Shown: positions 11,571 to 22,667 of the stretch, piece by piece
Numbering within the stretch: the stretch's first letter is position 1
How the letters are laid out: each line of letters opens with the position of its first letter
From: Acholoe squamosa
Taxonomy: Eukaryota; Annelida; Polychaeta; Phyllodocida; Polynoidae
NCBI GenBank assembly: GCA_949317995.1
Contig: OX439050.1
Span: forward strand, 49,105,777 to 49,169,776
DNA length: 64,000 nucleotides
Direction of reading: 5' to 3'
Notes under the pieces: generated by a model
What the model saw: only the letters and a program-made list of their open reading frames with translations
Told to the model about the DNA's origin: nothing
Database searches by the model: none
Translations under genes and position numbers: made by a program

Positions 11571-12581
11571 TAGGGTAGAGGCACCCATTTTGGACGCTCC
11601 TGGCCATTCAAAAGGTGACCATATCTAATCCTACAACCTTGTACCTTTAAACATTGTGTATTCCACTTTCTATTGCACTAATTGAAACATGGTATCTTAC
11701 CACTTGTATTCATGAGCAAGTGTTGACAAACCTTTCCTTTACATGTGAATAAATGAACTGTATATATTGTGTCTTCAAATCATCAAATTGCACCTAGAGA
11801 CAGACAGCTCACAGTAGGTATGACCCTACAGTCGGACAATATGTTATCTAATAGATATAAACACATTGGCTAACTGTGTGTGAAATATACTATGAAGGAA
11901 TGCATCATAACACTAGGGAAAACAAGCCAATACAATACCCCTCTCCAGAATACTCTCAGATGTTTGATTTTACATACATGTAACAGATCCGTATGCAGGC
12001 TCAAATGAACATGACCTCCATGAGGCAGATGGGGGTTTGATTAAATATAGGTGTTAGCTACTGAGTAAACCAAACACACAGATCTCTTTTTGACAAAACT
12101 ACCATTGTAAATTTATATTAACCATGATATAACTGTGTCTCAGACAGGGTGCAATTGGTGTCCGACTTTAGGTACACTTTAAAGGTCATATAGGAATAAC
12201 TCCCATAATGCAATGTTAGTGGTGTATCCAGGTTGGGCAAGTAAATTCAGTAGCAAAAATGTATATATTCCCATTGTCATGTAAAGAGGTTCTATAAGCA
12301 TGGTGGTTAGGACACAAGTGATTGGCCAATTAAACCAGTTCTCCCATCCAGTCAGAATCTTTGATAACCAGAATATAGCAAAAACACCCTGTGTTAGCAT
12401 ACATGTAAAACAAATTTTTAAAGGACCTCATATCTTTTATGTGCCATTTGCTAGAGACAATAGTATTTCAGTTTTCATATCTAGTTCATATGATAACTGA
12501 CATTATCATATTGATTATGTAATTCAATCCAAAAGGTGTCCGACTTTGCTTGTCTGTCCGACTCAGGGTGCCTTTACCCTA
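11571..12581. mobile_element. ~1.0 kb TIR element with TA flanks
   Basis: Left end TAGGGTAGAGGCACCC; reverse complement of the right end TAGGGTAAAGGCACCC. Each is bounded by TA, consistent with a TA target duplication as in Tc1/mariner-type insertions. No transposase frame inside. It fills about 1 kb of the 2.3-kb sulfotransferase intron. Confidence 0.6.
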
Positions 12582-12813
12582 ATTCATAATGCATTTAGTG
12601 AGGAGTAAGGTATATCCTGTGGGTTTTATAAGGGCCTATGTCCCCTGTCGATTTAAAGCAATGTCCGTGTCCCTTTTCACTAAACAGAGAACTGTAAATA
12701 TCCATTCTTACTGTGATATTCATGTCCCATATTGATTTCAAGTGATCCCCGGTAGCCATGTTGAATTCAGATGTCAGGAACCATTGATAACCCTTCTTCG
12801 TTCATTCATACAG

Positions 12814-13115
12814 GTAGCACCTGGTTAAGGGGGATCATATGGCTAATCACCAACAATTTCGACTTTGCCAAAGCCAAGACTCCCCTACTGGACGACAGGA
12901 GCCTATTTCTTGAAAGCAGCAAGCAGATCAGTGGACAGGGCAATTACCACCCAATGCCCCCACCTCGCTTGATCTATTCCCATCTTCCCTATGGCTTTCT
13001 GAAGAATACCTTGGAGAAATCCCTGGGAGAACCTCAGAAGGGTGGCCTGGCGACAGGGGCCAGCAGCCCCAAGGTGGTGGTAGTGATGAGGAATCCTAAA
13101 GACGTCCTAGTTTCC
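12814..13115 (+). CDS. Sulfotransferase exon 2 (catalytic His and RNPKD motif)
   Basis: Begins after a TTCATACAG acceptor with GT AGC ACC TGG. It contains the substrate-loop region, PRLIYSHLPYGFL with the catalytic His, and KVVVVMRNPKDVLVS, the 3'-phosphate-binding motif. The true right edge is unclear: after VLVS the sequence runs into the arm of a foldback element rather than a recognisable GT donor. The nearest GT (13118-13119) would not restore frame with the next coding block. Confidence 0.75.
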
Positions 13116-13123
13116 CAGTTGTC

Positions 13124-13581
13124 CCCTCTGAACACATTGTCACCCACCTCTGGCGTTGGGATCAGTGTCATAGCGATAGCATTGCAAATGAGATCAGTGC
13201 CTCATGCTAGAAGCACCTGATCTCAGAGATGTAAACAGAAACAAAACCACGGATTCACGACCAACTGACAGTCACTGATGGATGGCGTAGGGACAGTATC
13301 ATTAGCCCTTTAATTGTTTCTAGTTCTTTTAGAGCTTGGAGTATGACTATTTGGTTCACTTTTCATCCCTAATAGTTTTAATTCCACTATCACTGCACAC
13401 TGGCAGCCGACTCCAGCCGACAGCTGGCCATCATTGCTGCCTGTGATGTCATGACCTCATTATCTGAAATTGAGGCTCACTGAGATAAGGTGCTTCTAGC
13501 ATGACGCACTGATCTCATTTGCAATGCTATCGCTATGGCACTGATCCCGACGCCAGAGACACATGATTTGTGTTCACAGGG
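13124..13581. mobile_element. Foldback element splitting the sulfotransferase
   Basis: The arms begin CCCTCTGAACACA (left) and, in reverse complement on the right, CCCTGTGAACACA. They match strongly through CTCTGGCGT.GGGATCAGTG, CATAGCGATAGCATTGCAAA and GCTAGAAGCACCT. The interior resembles 7820-7975. It lies exactly between the RNPKDVLVS and FYKMN blocks, which are normally only a few residues apart in this family. Bases just outside (TTGTCCCC near 13119-13126 and TGGTCCCC at 13583-13590) resemble each other and may be a target duplication. Confidence 0.65.
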
Positions 13582-14033
13582 CTGGTCCCCTTTTACAAGA
13601 TGAACAAGAAACTGGGTTGCTACCCAGATAGCTGGGACACCTTCTTTAACATGTTTAAGAATAAGGAGCTTCACTGTGGCTACTGGCCTGACCATGTGCA
13701 AGGCTGGTGGGGCCAGAGGAAGAAGAATAACGACATGTTCATGAAATATGAGGGAATGAAGAAGGACCCCTTGGAAGTTGCTCTAGACTGGTAGAGTTCC
13801 TGGGAAGGAGCTGCTCTGAGCAGGAGCTTGAGCAGCGAGTGATTCATACTGGGTTTGACTCAGTGAAAACTAACCACATGATTAATAACCAAGGGTGGCA
13901 GATTCTTAACAAGACCAAGTCAACCTTCATGAGGAAAGAAGTGGTTGGTGACTGGAAAAAATACTTCTCTCAGGAACATAGTGATCTGTGCAAAGAGCTG
14001 GCAGAAGAAGGTCTTGATTTCGATTTTGAATAA
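13582..14033 (+). CDS. Sulfotransferase C-terminal coding block (frameshifted)
   Basis: Reads LVPFYKMNKKLGCYPDSWDT, then GYWPDHVQGWWGQRKKNNDM and FMKYEGMKKDP, which match the SULT dimer-side and KYEDMKKDP regions. The frame then hits a TAG at 13792-13794, while the next frame carries on with VEFLGRSCSEQELEQ, SVKTNHMINN and FMRKEVVGDWKKYF to a TAA at 14031-14033. A single missing base between about 13780 and 13791 would explain it. Confidence 0.75.
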
Positions 14034-14522
14034 TGTTTATACATTAAAGGCAATGTCCCATTCCATACTATTGACTCCAGCACAAATCTATTTTACCATG
14101 AAATTGTTAAATGAACTGAACTGGATGCTACCATACAGGCATCTGAAGGCGCCATTTCAATTTGTCACTGTAAGAACAGGTCAAATTCCCCACCCACCAT
14201 ACCTAACATTAATAATTATATATGGAATCATGCTGCCATAATTGAAGCTGCATGAATTGCTCGTCTATAGGTTGAATTAAATTCAATAAACGCCAACCCC
14301 TTTACAGTGCTACCTAATGATTAGTAATGGAAAGTAGATATTGTACATCATAGTGCACATAAGTCAGGTGAATTTTATCGTATTTCCTTTTCTCGCCTTG
14401 TTTATCTTATCCTTTCTCACTTTTACTTGTTCTTCCAGTCTATTTTCATGTTTCTTTATAACTAGATAAACCAATTTTCCCAAGCTGAAACCAAGTCTGC
14501 CATGAAACCCCCCGGGTGTGTT

Positions 14523-14563
14523 GTTACCATGACAACCAGGATGCATGAAATTGCCATGGTAAC
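14523..14563. promoter_or_regulatory. Two RFX X-box-like motifs
   Basis: GTTACCATGACAAC (14523-14536) is a full X-box match. ATTGCCATGGTAAC (14550-14563) is a near match in the opposite sense. They lie 13 bp apart, 490 bp downstream of the sulfotransferase stop. Paired X-boxes are known from RFX-regulated promoters, but no gene start is recognised nearby. Confidence 0.35.
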
Positions 14564-15713
14564 CTAGACCTGAGTTGTCACGTGACTAGCGCCCATAGAC
14601 CACCCACCTCTGTTACCCGAATGAGACGAGACCTAAATGGAGATTGGTGGGTGGTACACTGGATTCCTGTGTTAATACAAAAACCACAGGCAACTTTTTG
14701 TTGAATAGTGGAATTATCGTGGCTATAGGTTGTAATGCATCTCTTCACAAATATTGCAATATAACCATAATACAGAGGAATTGGCACGGGTCAATGTTGC
14801 TCTTAGGTTGCCAATTAGATGGGCCAATGTTGCTCTAAGGTTCCCAATTTTAAACCAAACATTCTAGATTCTACAGGCCGATCTTTTACAATTTTTTATA
14901 AAATTAATAGTATCATTTTTTAAACATTTGCACAGTTTATCCCGAAAGCTTCCCAAAAGACAATGTATATATACAAACGACCCATATGATAGAGAAACAC
15001 GTACATTATGCAAACACCACATGCTAATGGGTAGATTGTTTAACAGCATTTGGTTTTTTCAATAATCTGTCTTCCTCGAAACAAAAAATGTGTAAAAGTT
15101 CCATAAAATGAATTATGCAGTTAACCCTTTCCATCCATGTGTTTCCCAAATACAGTGTATTATATAGTATTGCATAGTATGCAGTACAGGGGGTTAAATG
15201 GTTAAGACAGACACATTTGTTAGCTCTTGTACATATAGGGCTGCATATAGCCCGCTAGGTTTACTGAATGACATTGCATATGGTGTGGAGCAGAGTTCTG
15301 CATGCAAAGATTCAATATAATATTATACAAAGTGCTTACCAGGGGTATGGGTCTCTATGGAGATACTTACAGTATACCACTCTGATTTCAAGAACATGCA
15401 TGTTACAATGCACTTGATGTGACGTGCATCACGTTAAAAGTGTCAATGCCCGAATGGAGAACAGGAATGCTTGTGGTCACACCACCCCCTCTCTCGACTT
15501 CGATTTTTTATGTACAGGCACTGCCTTCTATGGATTGCGGTGCCACTTATCTATGATTTACAACCCCAAAATTGAAGTAAAAGGTGATACCCTTAAATTG
15601 GGAATAGAATAACGAACAGAATTTCAGCCCCCCATCTACTCCTTATATGTTCTAGAATGAACCACAACAAATCCTTTTCCTCTAACCTTGAATGATATAT
15701 TAAGCTAATAGAT

Positions 15714-15816
15714 CATGGATGTTGGAGCCCTAGGGGAGTCTATGCTGGATATACCCGAGCCGCGGAGCGGCGAGGGTATATCCAGCATAGACTCCCCGTG
15801 GGCTCCAACATCCATG
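15714..15816. mobile_element. 103-bp hairpin with 43-bp arms and flanking 7-bp repeat
   Basis: The arms (CATGGATGTTGGAGCCC... and its complement) match over 43 bp with two mismatches, around a 17-bp GC-rich loop (GAGCCGCGGAGCGGCGA). CTAATAG occurs on both sides (15705-15711 and 15819-15825), which looks like a target duplication and argues for insertion as a foldback unit. Confidence 0.7.
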
Positions 15817-15961
15817 AACTAATAGGTTTATACCACCATTTCCTCCATTTTGTATCAATTTCTTACCTCAAATCCAAAGAATATAGCCAGGAGAAGACAT
15901 TTTGTAAAAGCAAGCGACACGGCCCGTGTCCGCTCTGCGCGAAGCCATGATTGTTTTTGTT

Positions 15962-16422
15962 CCTTGCCGGGAGGGGTACCGCCGTGTTCACACTCACTTT
16001 TCGTATGGAATCCAACCATGACACGTCTTCAAATTAATACATACATATCCTTAGACATTCTAGATGAGTACTCCATGCTTGATATGTCCGATATATTCGA
16101 AATAAATAAGAATCCATTGATTTTTCCATCGTAAGCGAGTCGCGGTCTGCCATTCCCACCTGCCTCCTTGTTCGGCGAAAGTGTGTCAGTGGCCCGGATG
16201 TGGATATAGGTCATCCGCTCGTCGTGCAAGAAAGACGCCGAAAATTTCGGACCGTGTTGGAAAATCAATGGATTCTTATTTATATTGAAGAAAATGGAGA
16301 CAATTAGCACGCATTCCTCGTCTATGGATCGAATACTTCTTGGGATTTTAATATTATAACATGTCATGGTTGGATTCCATACGAAAAGTGAGTGTGAACA
16401 TTCGGTACCTCTCCGGTCAAGG
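15962..16422. mobile_element. 461-bp foldback element
   Basis: The outer arms pair CCTTGCCGGGAGGGGTACCG with the reverse complement CCTTGACCGGAGAGGTACCG, then GTTCACACTCACTTTTCGTA and TGGAATCCAACCATGACA perfectly. A second inner pair (AATAAGAATCCATTGATTTT) follows. Reading frames exist on both strands because of the palindrome, but neither resembles a known protein. Confidence 0.7.
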
Positions 16423-16458
16423 TCTTATTTATATTCGCATTTGATTTCATCACCGTTC

Positions 16459-16540
16459 AGTGTGGCGCAATGGCTAAGGCCTTCGCCTACCACCACTGCG
16501 GGCGGGGTTCAATCCTGATACGAGTATGGACGATTTTTCA
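16459..16540 (+). mobile_element. tRNA-derived SINE head
   Basis: TGGCGCAATGGCTAAGGC (16463-16480) is an A-box-like tRNA segment and GGTTCAATCC (16506-16515) a B-box. The order and spacing are those of a tRNA-derived SINE promoter. The sequence does not fold as a functional tRNA (no acceptor stem pairing seen). It starts 40 bp after the foldback at 15962-16422. The 3' limit is not clear. Confidence 0.6.
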
Positions 16541-18204
16541 CATTGAAACAATGGCGAGGCTAAATTTCTATGTCTGCCAGCGTCTCCAAAAATATTCTAA
16601 GTCCAACTTGACCCCGAAAAAGTATATACCAAAAATTTCAAAAATGCACATGGGTGGTATATGCAGAATATACCACGTATATATTGCATGTAAAACCACC
16701 GGAAGTTACGAAATCGTGGTATAAAGTACGCGGTGCACTGAATTGCCCCTACTCTGAGTTCTAGATAAGTTCCATTCTTTGTTACTCCTTTATCTGTGTA
16801 CATTTAGACCTTTAGTCTAAGACCCACCGCCCTCAACATCCATCATGCATCTCTCCCCAGAAGCACTTCCATTTTCCCAACTCCACTTCCGGTTTTCCCA
16901 CCACCAAAAGCAATAAAAGAGTGCTTTGTGTTAGATAGCGCTAACTATCCAGGCAGACACAAAATGTCCTTTGATCTGCTGCCTAATATAATTTTCCAAC
17001 CACCTCTCCTTTCTACAGTTCTAGAGGGAGATGACCTCTGATCGCAATTAGCTGAGTACTGTAATCGACTGCATTAGTCTCTGCTATCCTAAAACCAACC
17101 CCACCCCCCCCCCTTCTTTTTGTTTCTTTAAGCTCATCAACACCCATGCTGTGGTAGATTTAAAGATATTTATGGGATGGGAGGTGCCCAAAGGAAATGT
17201 GGGCACCCTTACTTAGCAGTAGTACTATTTACTAGACATGATAGGCTATTTAGCTGATAGAAACTGGTACTGAGTGGTGCGGATGAATACAGAGTCCTGT
17301 CAGCTGAGGGACTATTTCTTTTTCCATTCAGCAAAATTATAGGGGCTATTGGATCTCATGTACAGAGTAGTTTACTGAAAGGTGGGTCTCGCTTGAATGA
17401 TGTTAGCAAATGGGCGTGAAGAGGAAATTTACTTCAACCTACCTTAATGCAGTTTGGCACAGTAATAGTAATCTATGCTAAATGTTACCAACAGATTGCT
17501 GCAACGTAGCAGGTAACACCTCAGATAATAGTTTGGTACTAGGCCTACACATTTTCAAAGAATTGACTATCAGTGTTCGTAGTGTTTTAAGAGGAACGTT
17601 AAGAGAATGGTCCTGGTAAGGTGATAATGATAAGCCTGAGCTGCTCTCCTAAATGTGGGCTGCTCCCCTGAACTGTCCCTCTGTTGGATTCTAAGATAGT
17701 CACTCTCTTTTTCAGCGGTTATAATAATAACACTCTGAAAGAACCCAGAGCTTCTACGGAAACCCCTCACTGGAATACCTTAGGTTGACTCCTCCTTCAT
17801 CAACTCATCGTCCATTAGCTAGAGTCCTTCAGCTGCTCCCCAAAACGTGACAGCTGCCATTATTGTTAACTGGTCCCCTACTCTCTAAGTGCTGGATGCA
17901 GGATTTTGAAAAGGAGAGGGCGCGGCCCTTGTGTGAGACCGACCTTTTTTTTCTAAATTTGGGGGTGAAAAGGGCAAATAAACTCCTACCTATTGACCAA
18001 ATGGAGGCCCCCCTGCCACTCCGAGTCTCAGCTGTTCCTCTCACACTCAGATCCCAATGCCCATCTCTACTTTGATGCACAGATTTCCATCTCGACAAAA
18101 TATCTTTTTTTCAATGTTTGTACGCATGTTATCTTGGGGGAAGTTGGGTGTAAATAGCATGTCCTATAACAGTCCTAGCCCCATGTTATACATTGTATAA
18201 TGTG

Positions 18205-18432
18205 TACACTGTAAATAAAATGCCCTCGAAATAACGGCACATTCCTCATCCCAAAGTTGCCAAGGTCCATCGTTATTTTCACAGAGATTCCTTGTTTATT
18301 TGTATACCACCGCACTGCCACCTGAGCTTTCTTGTAAAGATTTCAATCGTTCATTGCTCTTCAATTACGGTGGTCCACTGTTGAGTTTTACTAGGATCTC
18401 TGGTATATTCAACAGTTATTTCTTACAGTGTA
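18205..18432. mobile_element. Short TIR element, TACACTGTAA ends, copy 1
   Basis: Left TACACTGTAAATAA; right end in reverse complement TACACTGTAAGAAATAACTG. The internal blocks TCGAAATAA, TCCCAAAGTTGCCA, TCCATCGTTATTTTC, CCACCGCACTGCCACCTG and GTTCACTG recur in order at 38287-38492, so this is a dispersed family. Confidence 0.7.
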
Positions 18433-18592
18433 GGCTGGCTTCCCGCTGTGAGCTGATGATTCAAGGTGTAGGTCAGCACTTAATCATGTACGCCACTTAG
18501 ATCCTCCCCCTAGAGGTAAAACACCATGCGAAGTGTTCCTGCAAATGGCCTAGAGTTGCCTCCGAGGTACTAGGGCTTGGGGATCCCTTAAG

Positions 18593-18846
18593 TTAACCCA
18601 TTGAGGGCTAGCATTGACTATAGTCGACACCATGGTAGGCCTAGTGTCGACTATAGTCGACACCATGGTAGGCCTAGCGTCGACTATAGTCGACACCATG
18701 GTAGGCCTAGCATCGACTATAGTCGATGTCCTTTATATAGGATTAGTATAGGAATTGAAAATAGGCTCGTCCTCTAGGAACTATACTTTTTTCAGAGGCC
18801 GTCCCCATGGTCAGAGCAACAATTTTTGCTCTGCCCTTAAAGGGTA
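18593..18846. mobile_element. TIR element carrying 33-bp palindromic tandem repeat, copy 1
   Basis: The ends TTAACCCATTGAGGGC and (reverse complement) GTACCCTTTAAGGGC form imperfect TIRs. Inside, a 33-bp unit made of the 16-bp palindrome GTCGACTATAGTCGAC plus ACCATGGTAGGCCTAG is repeated (two exact-centre units plus two diverged edge units). The right half (AAATAGGCTCGTCCTCTAGG, TTCAGAGGCCGTCCCCATGG) is nearly identical in the copy at 21096-21284. Confidence 0.75.
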
Positions 18847-20288
18847 CCCTTGATGGTGCGCGGATTTCCTCCAAATGCATGGTTACAATGCATCAGTGAG
18901 GTCCTGGTGAGTTACTCACCAGTGCTGCATTATTGCATCATGTGAGTGCATATCAGTCCCACATAGTCAGCATTGTGGATGATGGTTAACAGTGGTAAAC
19001 TATCAACCATGGCTGAATTCATGCATTATGACGATGATAGGCTATGTGACACATAAAGGGTTAAGCTGGAATGGTGTTCTATTTGTATGCTGGAATTCAC
19101 AGGCCGGTCTCTACGTCTACAGGGAACATGTTTTTTGTGATGCTGTGAGTTGATAGCCTCACTTAGTGAAAGTGGGCTAAAAAGCTTGATGACATGTACA
19201 TGCACCATATTCAGATCGTGCCTGACGGTATAGGAAAGCAGAGAGATGGCTGGCTAATGCACCTTTGGAATCCGTTGTACTATGGGGTGCTAGAATGACG
19301 TTTTGCCCCCCACCTCCACCCACCAAAAAGTGGGGTGGGGGGATGGAAACCAGAAGAACTTCTGTAGTGACCATAGTCATTTGCTCAAAATTGACCTAAA
19401 ATAGCGAGTCTAGATTTTCAAAAGTTTACCTGGGGGCATGCCCTAATTTTTTAAAGTCCTCATGCTCAAAATCACCAACATGCGAGGCGTTTGCCCCACT
19501 CCCACCCCCGTCACGTTGCTTCAGACACTCCTGAATTACATTGTTTAGCAATAGTCATCTGAAAAAGAAAACATACCTTCACATTTCATGGGGCCGTGGT
19601 GTGTTTGTAAAGGGACGTCCCTACCATGCCCTTTTCGAATGTGTTCCCATACTAAATGACCTGTAAATTCAAATAGGTAAAGACACTACTCAGCCGTTTT
19701 CCATCAGTTTCAGATCATAAGCATAGGTAATGAATATGCATTCCCTGTAACCTTGTGTGATACCACCGAGATCCAACTCGTCAACAACGATGGCAATGTA
19801 TCTCACACTCGCAGGACTTTGTCTATATATCTACAACCTCAAGCAGGCAATTCTCTTCAATGTCACTACATGATAAGCTTCTGAGTGATTTGTTTATATA
19901 ACAGAGAGTTCATCAGTCTATTCAGATAGCACTTAACACTGATATATACAGGTATCCCCCAGGTGCCACTGAAGATGTCCAAATTGTATATATAAATACC
20001 AGTCTAATAGCCTAATAGCCTAGTGCCTATACTGATGTAAACTAAGGTTTAGTTTTCCTCACAGAACTAATGGATTACTGCCCTGGCTATAGGCCTCTAG
20101 CTGTGGATGGAATGCTTCACACTCAATTTATCATTAATATTTTAACCCTTTTAGCATGGCATTTTACCCCAGGGCAGCGATGGCTGTTCTCTTCTCTGAT
20201 ACATTGCCCATAAGAAACTCACTAGGATTGCATCTGTTCATTGTGAATATATCAATCTCATAGGGTAAATATGATGTTTTTATGCAGC

Positions 20289-20645
20289 CCTGAGTACAAC
20301 CACTAGCTGTGTAAACGACCACTCTCTGAAGTATTACACATGGAGGCTGACCATCCAACCGCTATCTGTGTAAAGTTGTACACTATCTGTAGACCTTTCC
20401 AACCTGTGTAAATGAACGCTATCTGTTTGAAACTTTTCCATCAACATGTTAAGTCAAACAAACATTTTTGATACACTTAGAGTAAGGGGGAATCTAATGT
20501 GTTTTTGATACTGATGTTGGCTGTTTGACACACTGAATTTGATGTAAATAGCGTTATTTTTACACAGATAGCAGATGGATGGTTAACCTCTAAATGTTGT
20601 ACTGCAGATGGTGGCTCTTTACACAGATAGTTGTTGTACACCATG
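20289..20645. repeat. Palindromic region with repeated CTATCTGTGTAAA
   Basis: CTATCTGTGTAAAGTTGTAC near 20363 is mirrored by TTTACACAGATAG at about 20567 and TTTACACAGATAGTTGTTGT at about 20621. Further CTATCTGT copies lie between. The AGATAG core is a GATA-factor type site, but the inverted layout suggests a mobile element remnant. Confidence 0.45.
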
Positions 20646-21095
20646 TATACATTATTTTAAAAATCATAATAACACAAACCCAAATAAAATTTGGGAAATA
20701 TTCACTATAAGGCCATGCAATTAATTGTAATGAATGACCTCTGACTGGTCACTAAGCTTGGCCTTTATGTCATCAATTGTATAGGATTTCGCAGAACTCT
20801 AAAAGCAGTGGATGAAATTGAGTTGATAGGAGTCCAGTCTGAAACAACCCCCTGGACAAGTCACATACAAATATATAATTCGAGCATGTTGACAGAACAT
20901 TACAAACAGGACATGGTGCAATCAAAGCAGGACGCTGTTACCAAAACACAAAGCTGCCATTTAATTTGGCAGCAGTACATGTACATACATTTATTTTAAA
21001 AGCACCCTTTGGGTAAATTTATAATCACAAAAGAAGAGTATTTTAATGTAGGCCTATCGTGTATCCTGCATAGGCCTGCTAACTGGTTCTTAATG

Positions 21096-21284
21096 TAACC
21101 CATTGAGGGCTAGCATCGACTATAGTCGACACCATGGTAGGCCTAGCGTCGACTATAGTCAATTCCCATTACATAGGATTTGTATAGAAATTGAAAATAG
21201 GCTCGTCCTCTAGGAACTATACTTTTTTCAGAGGCCGTCCCCATGGCCAGGGGGACCATTGTTGCTCTGTCCTAAAAGGGTTAA
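21096..21284. mobile_element. TIR element with palindromic unit, copy 2
   Basis: Same family as 18593-18846. It starts TAACCCATTGAGGGCTAGC, holds fewer palindromic units (one exact-centre unit plus a partial), then the shared AAATAGGCTCGTCCTCTAGG block, ending AAAAGGGTTAA. The difference in unit number shows that the internal array changes length within the family. Confidence 0.75.
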
Positions 21285-21390
21285 TGGTAAGCAGAATAAT
21301 ACTGCGAATGTCATATATATCTTTTCCTTCACTTCCCCCCATTCAGTGAGAGGGTTTGACCCGGTGGTGTATCAGGTGTGCACCTAATAA

Positions 21391-21457
21391 TGGATCAACA
21401 CGGTAAAAGGTACGCCCGCGAAGGGTGCGCTGGCGTACCTTTTACCGTGTTGATCCA
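21391..21457. mobile_element. 67-bp perfect hairpin H1, copy 1
   Basis: TGGATCAACACGGTAAAAGG continues to a 26-bp arm (21391-21416), a 15-bp loop and a perfectly complementary 26-bp arm (21432-21457). A near-identical hairpin is at 52568-52635, 31 kb away. No flanking duplication was seen. Confidence 0.8.
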
Positions 21458-22491
21458 GCTATACTCACTGAATACACACCCAGTTATCTGACTATAAATA
21501 AACAATACCTGTTCCATGAAACCGATCTGCTATTACAGTATGATCATTTTAGTATCAATCTTATCTTTTCAAAGCTAGCCTTGAAGCACAATAAAACACG
21601 GATGGTGTAGAGACAACTGGGACGTTATCATTGGCGTGGGTAGTAGTCGAGCCTTTGTGTGGAACAGTTTAGTAGAAGGGGAAATTCAAATCTATTCATC
21701 AAGGTTGTGCCTTGTATACTGTGACCCTCATAAATTACCCCACGATACTGCCGCTGCTGTTTAACTTTTAACGTTCGTGCCACCGATACTCCCTAAGTCC
21801 ATTTGAAAAAAAAAATAGAAGAAAGAAACTGCGTTTATCCAACAGATTGCATTAACAGCACTCATTCCATCACTTGATACATTCTCCTAGCACAATCACT
21901 GCACTCTCCACCCACAGACACCAGCAACAATTAATGGTCTTTTACCTGCAATCACTTGCTATAAAAAAAAAAGCAAAACATGGCTCTACTGTTAGCCTCA
22001 TGCTTTCATAGAACGCTGCAAAAAGGCAGCTGTTGATTAATTCAGCTGCCTGCCGCTTGGGGGCGCGTCAAATGTCACGCCCAGTCCGCCAGTAGAGGGC
22101 AGTACTTGTATAAAATAGACGAGCTACCCCGCAGTGAATGCCCAGTCCCAAGGCCATTGGCTGATATGCCTGCCTGAAGGGGTACATTGGAGTTGAATGT
22201 CAGGCAGCGGAGTAACATCCAGTGCTGTCTTTTCATTGGCATGAAATGACATATCCAACTGTATATCTGTCTATAGTTCATGTACCAATAGTTGGTTCAT
22301 TTTCCAGACAGACAGGTTGAAAGGTATAATCTAGAGTGTACCTAATTGCATGGACAGTCCATGCGTGCTCATCTGCTATTTGCAGGATAAAAGGTCCTCT
22401 CTATTTGCAGTGTAGTTATATAAATGATAATAGGCCCAAATGGAACCATTGGCAAGACACATCAGTGCAGCTTTAACTGGCGAGTGAGTGA

Positions 22492-22661
22492 GTAATAGAT
22501 GTTGAGTGCTATTTCGACAACCAAAGTCATATTCATGGCGAGAACTACATTACACAATTTCACAGAGGAATGTGTCGTTGCCCGCTCATATGTGCACCAC
22601 AGACAGCCGAGGGGATAGGAAATAGGAGATGTAGACCCTTTTAAGTGGGCTAGGGAAGCCC
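22492..22661 (-). mobile_element. SINE-like repeat, copy C
   Basis: Starts GAGTGAGTGAGTAATAGATG on the plus strand and ends GGGCTAGGGAAGCCCG. Diverged from copy A (8871-9052) at the TTGAGTGCTATTTCGACAAC segment. GCTTTA occurs just before (within 22479-22487) and just after it, a weak target duplication. The TIR element at 22668 begins only 6 bp further on. Confidence 0.65.
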
Positions 22662-22667
22662 GGCTTT

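Larger units (their letters stand above)
10344..14033 (+). pseudogene. Cytosolic sulfotransferase gene, apparently disrupted
   Basis: A PAPS-dependent sulfotransferase of the SULT type, which would transfer sulfonate to small acceptors in the cytosol. Exon 1 (10344-10503) supplies an N-terminus ending SDILVASYPKLG. Exon 2 (from 12814) continues STWL, giving a 5'-phosphosulfate loop YPKLGSTWL (family form YPKSGTTWL; the usual Ser is Leu here). It also carries the SHLP block whose His is the catalytic base (about residue 110) and the 3'-phosphate motif VMRNPKDVLVS (about 144-154). After VLVS a 458-bp foldback intervenes. Coding resumes at 13582 with FYKMNKKLG and ends with FMRKEVVGDWKKYF (family RKGxxGDWK; the Gly is Glu here). 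A +1 frame change is needed at 13780-13792. Summed length is close to the usual ~290-300 residues. Two lesions suggest a pseudogene; assembly error or an unrecognised intron remain possible. Confidence 0.75.

Noticed and set aside
15850..16367. ORFs of 94 and 112 codons on opposite strands
   Set aside because: They lie within the 461-bp foldback and encode near-mirrored peptides (ILDEYSMLDMSD and DISSMEYSSRM type); no family match.
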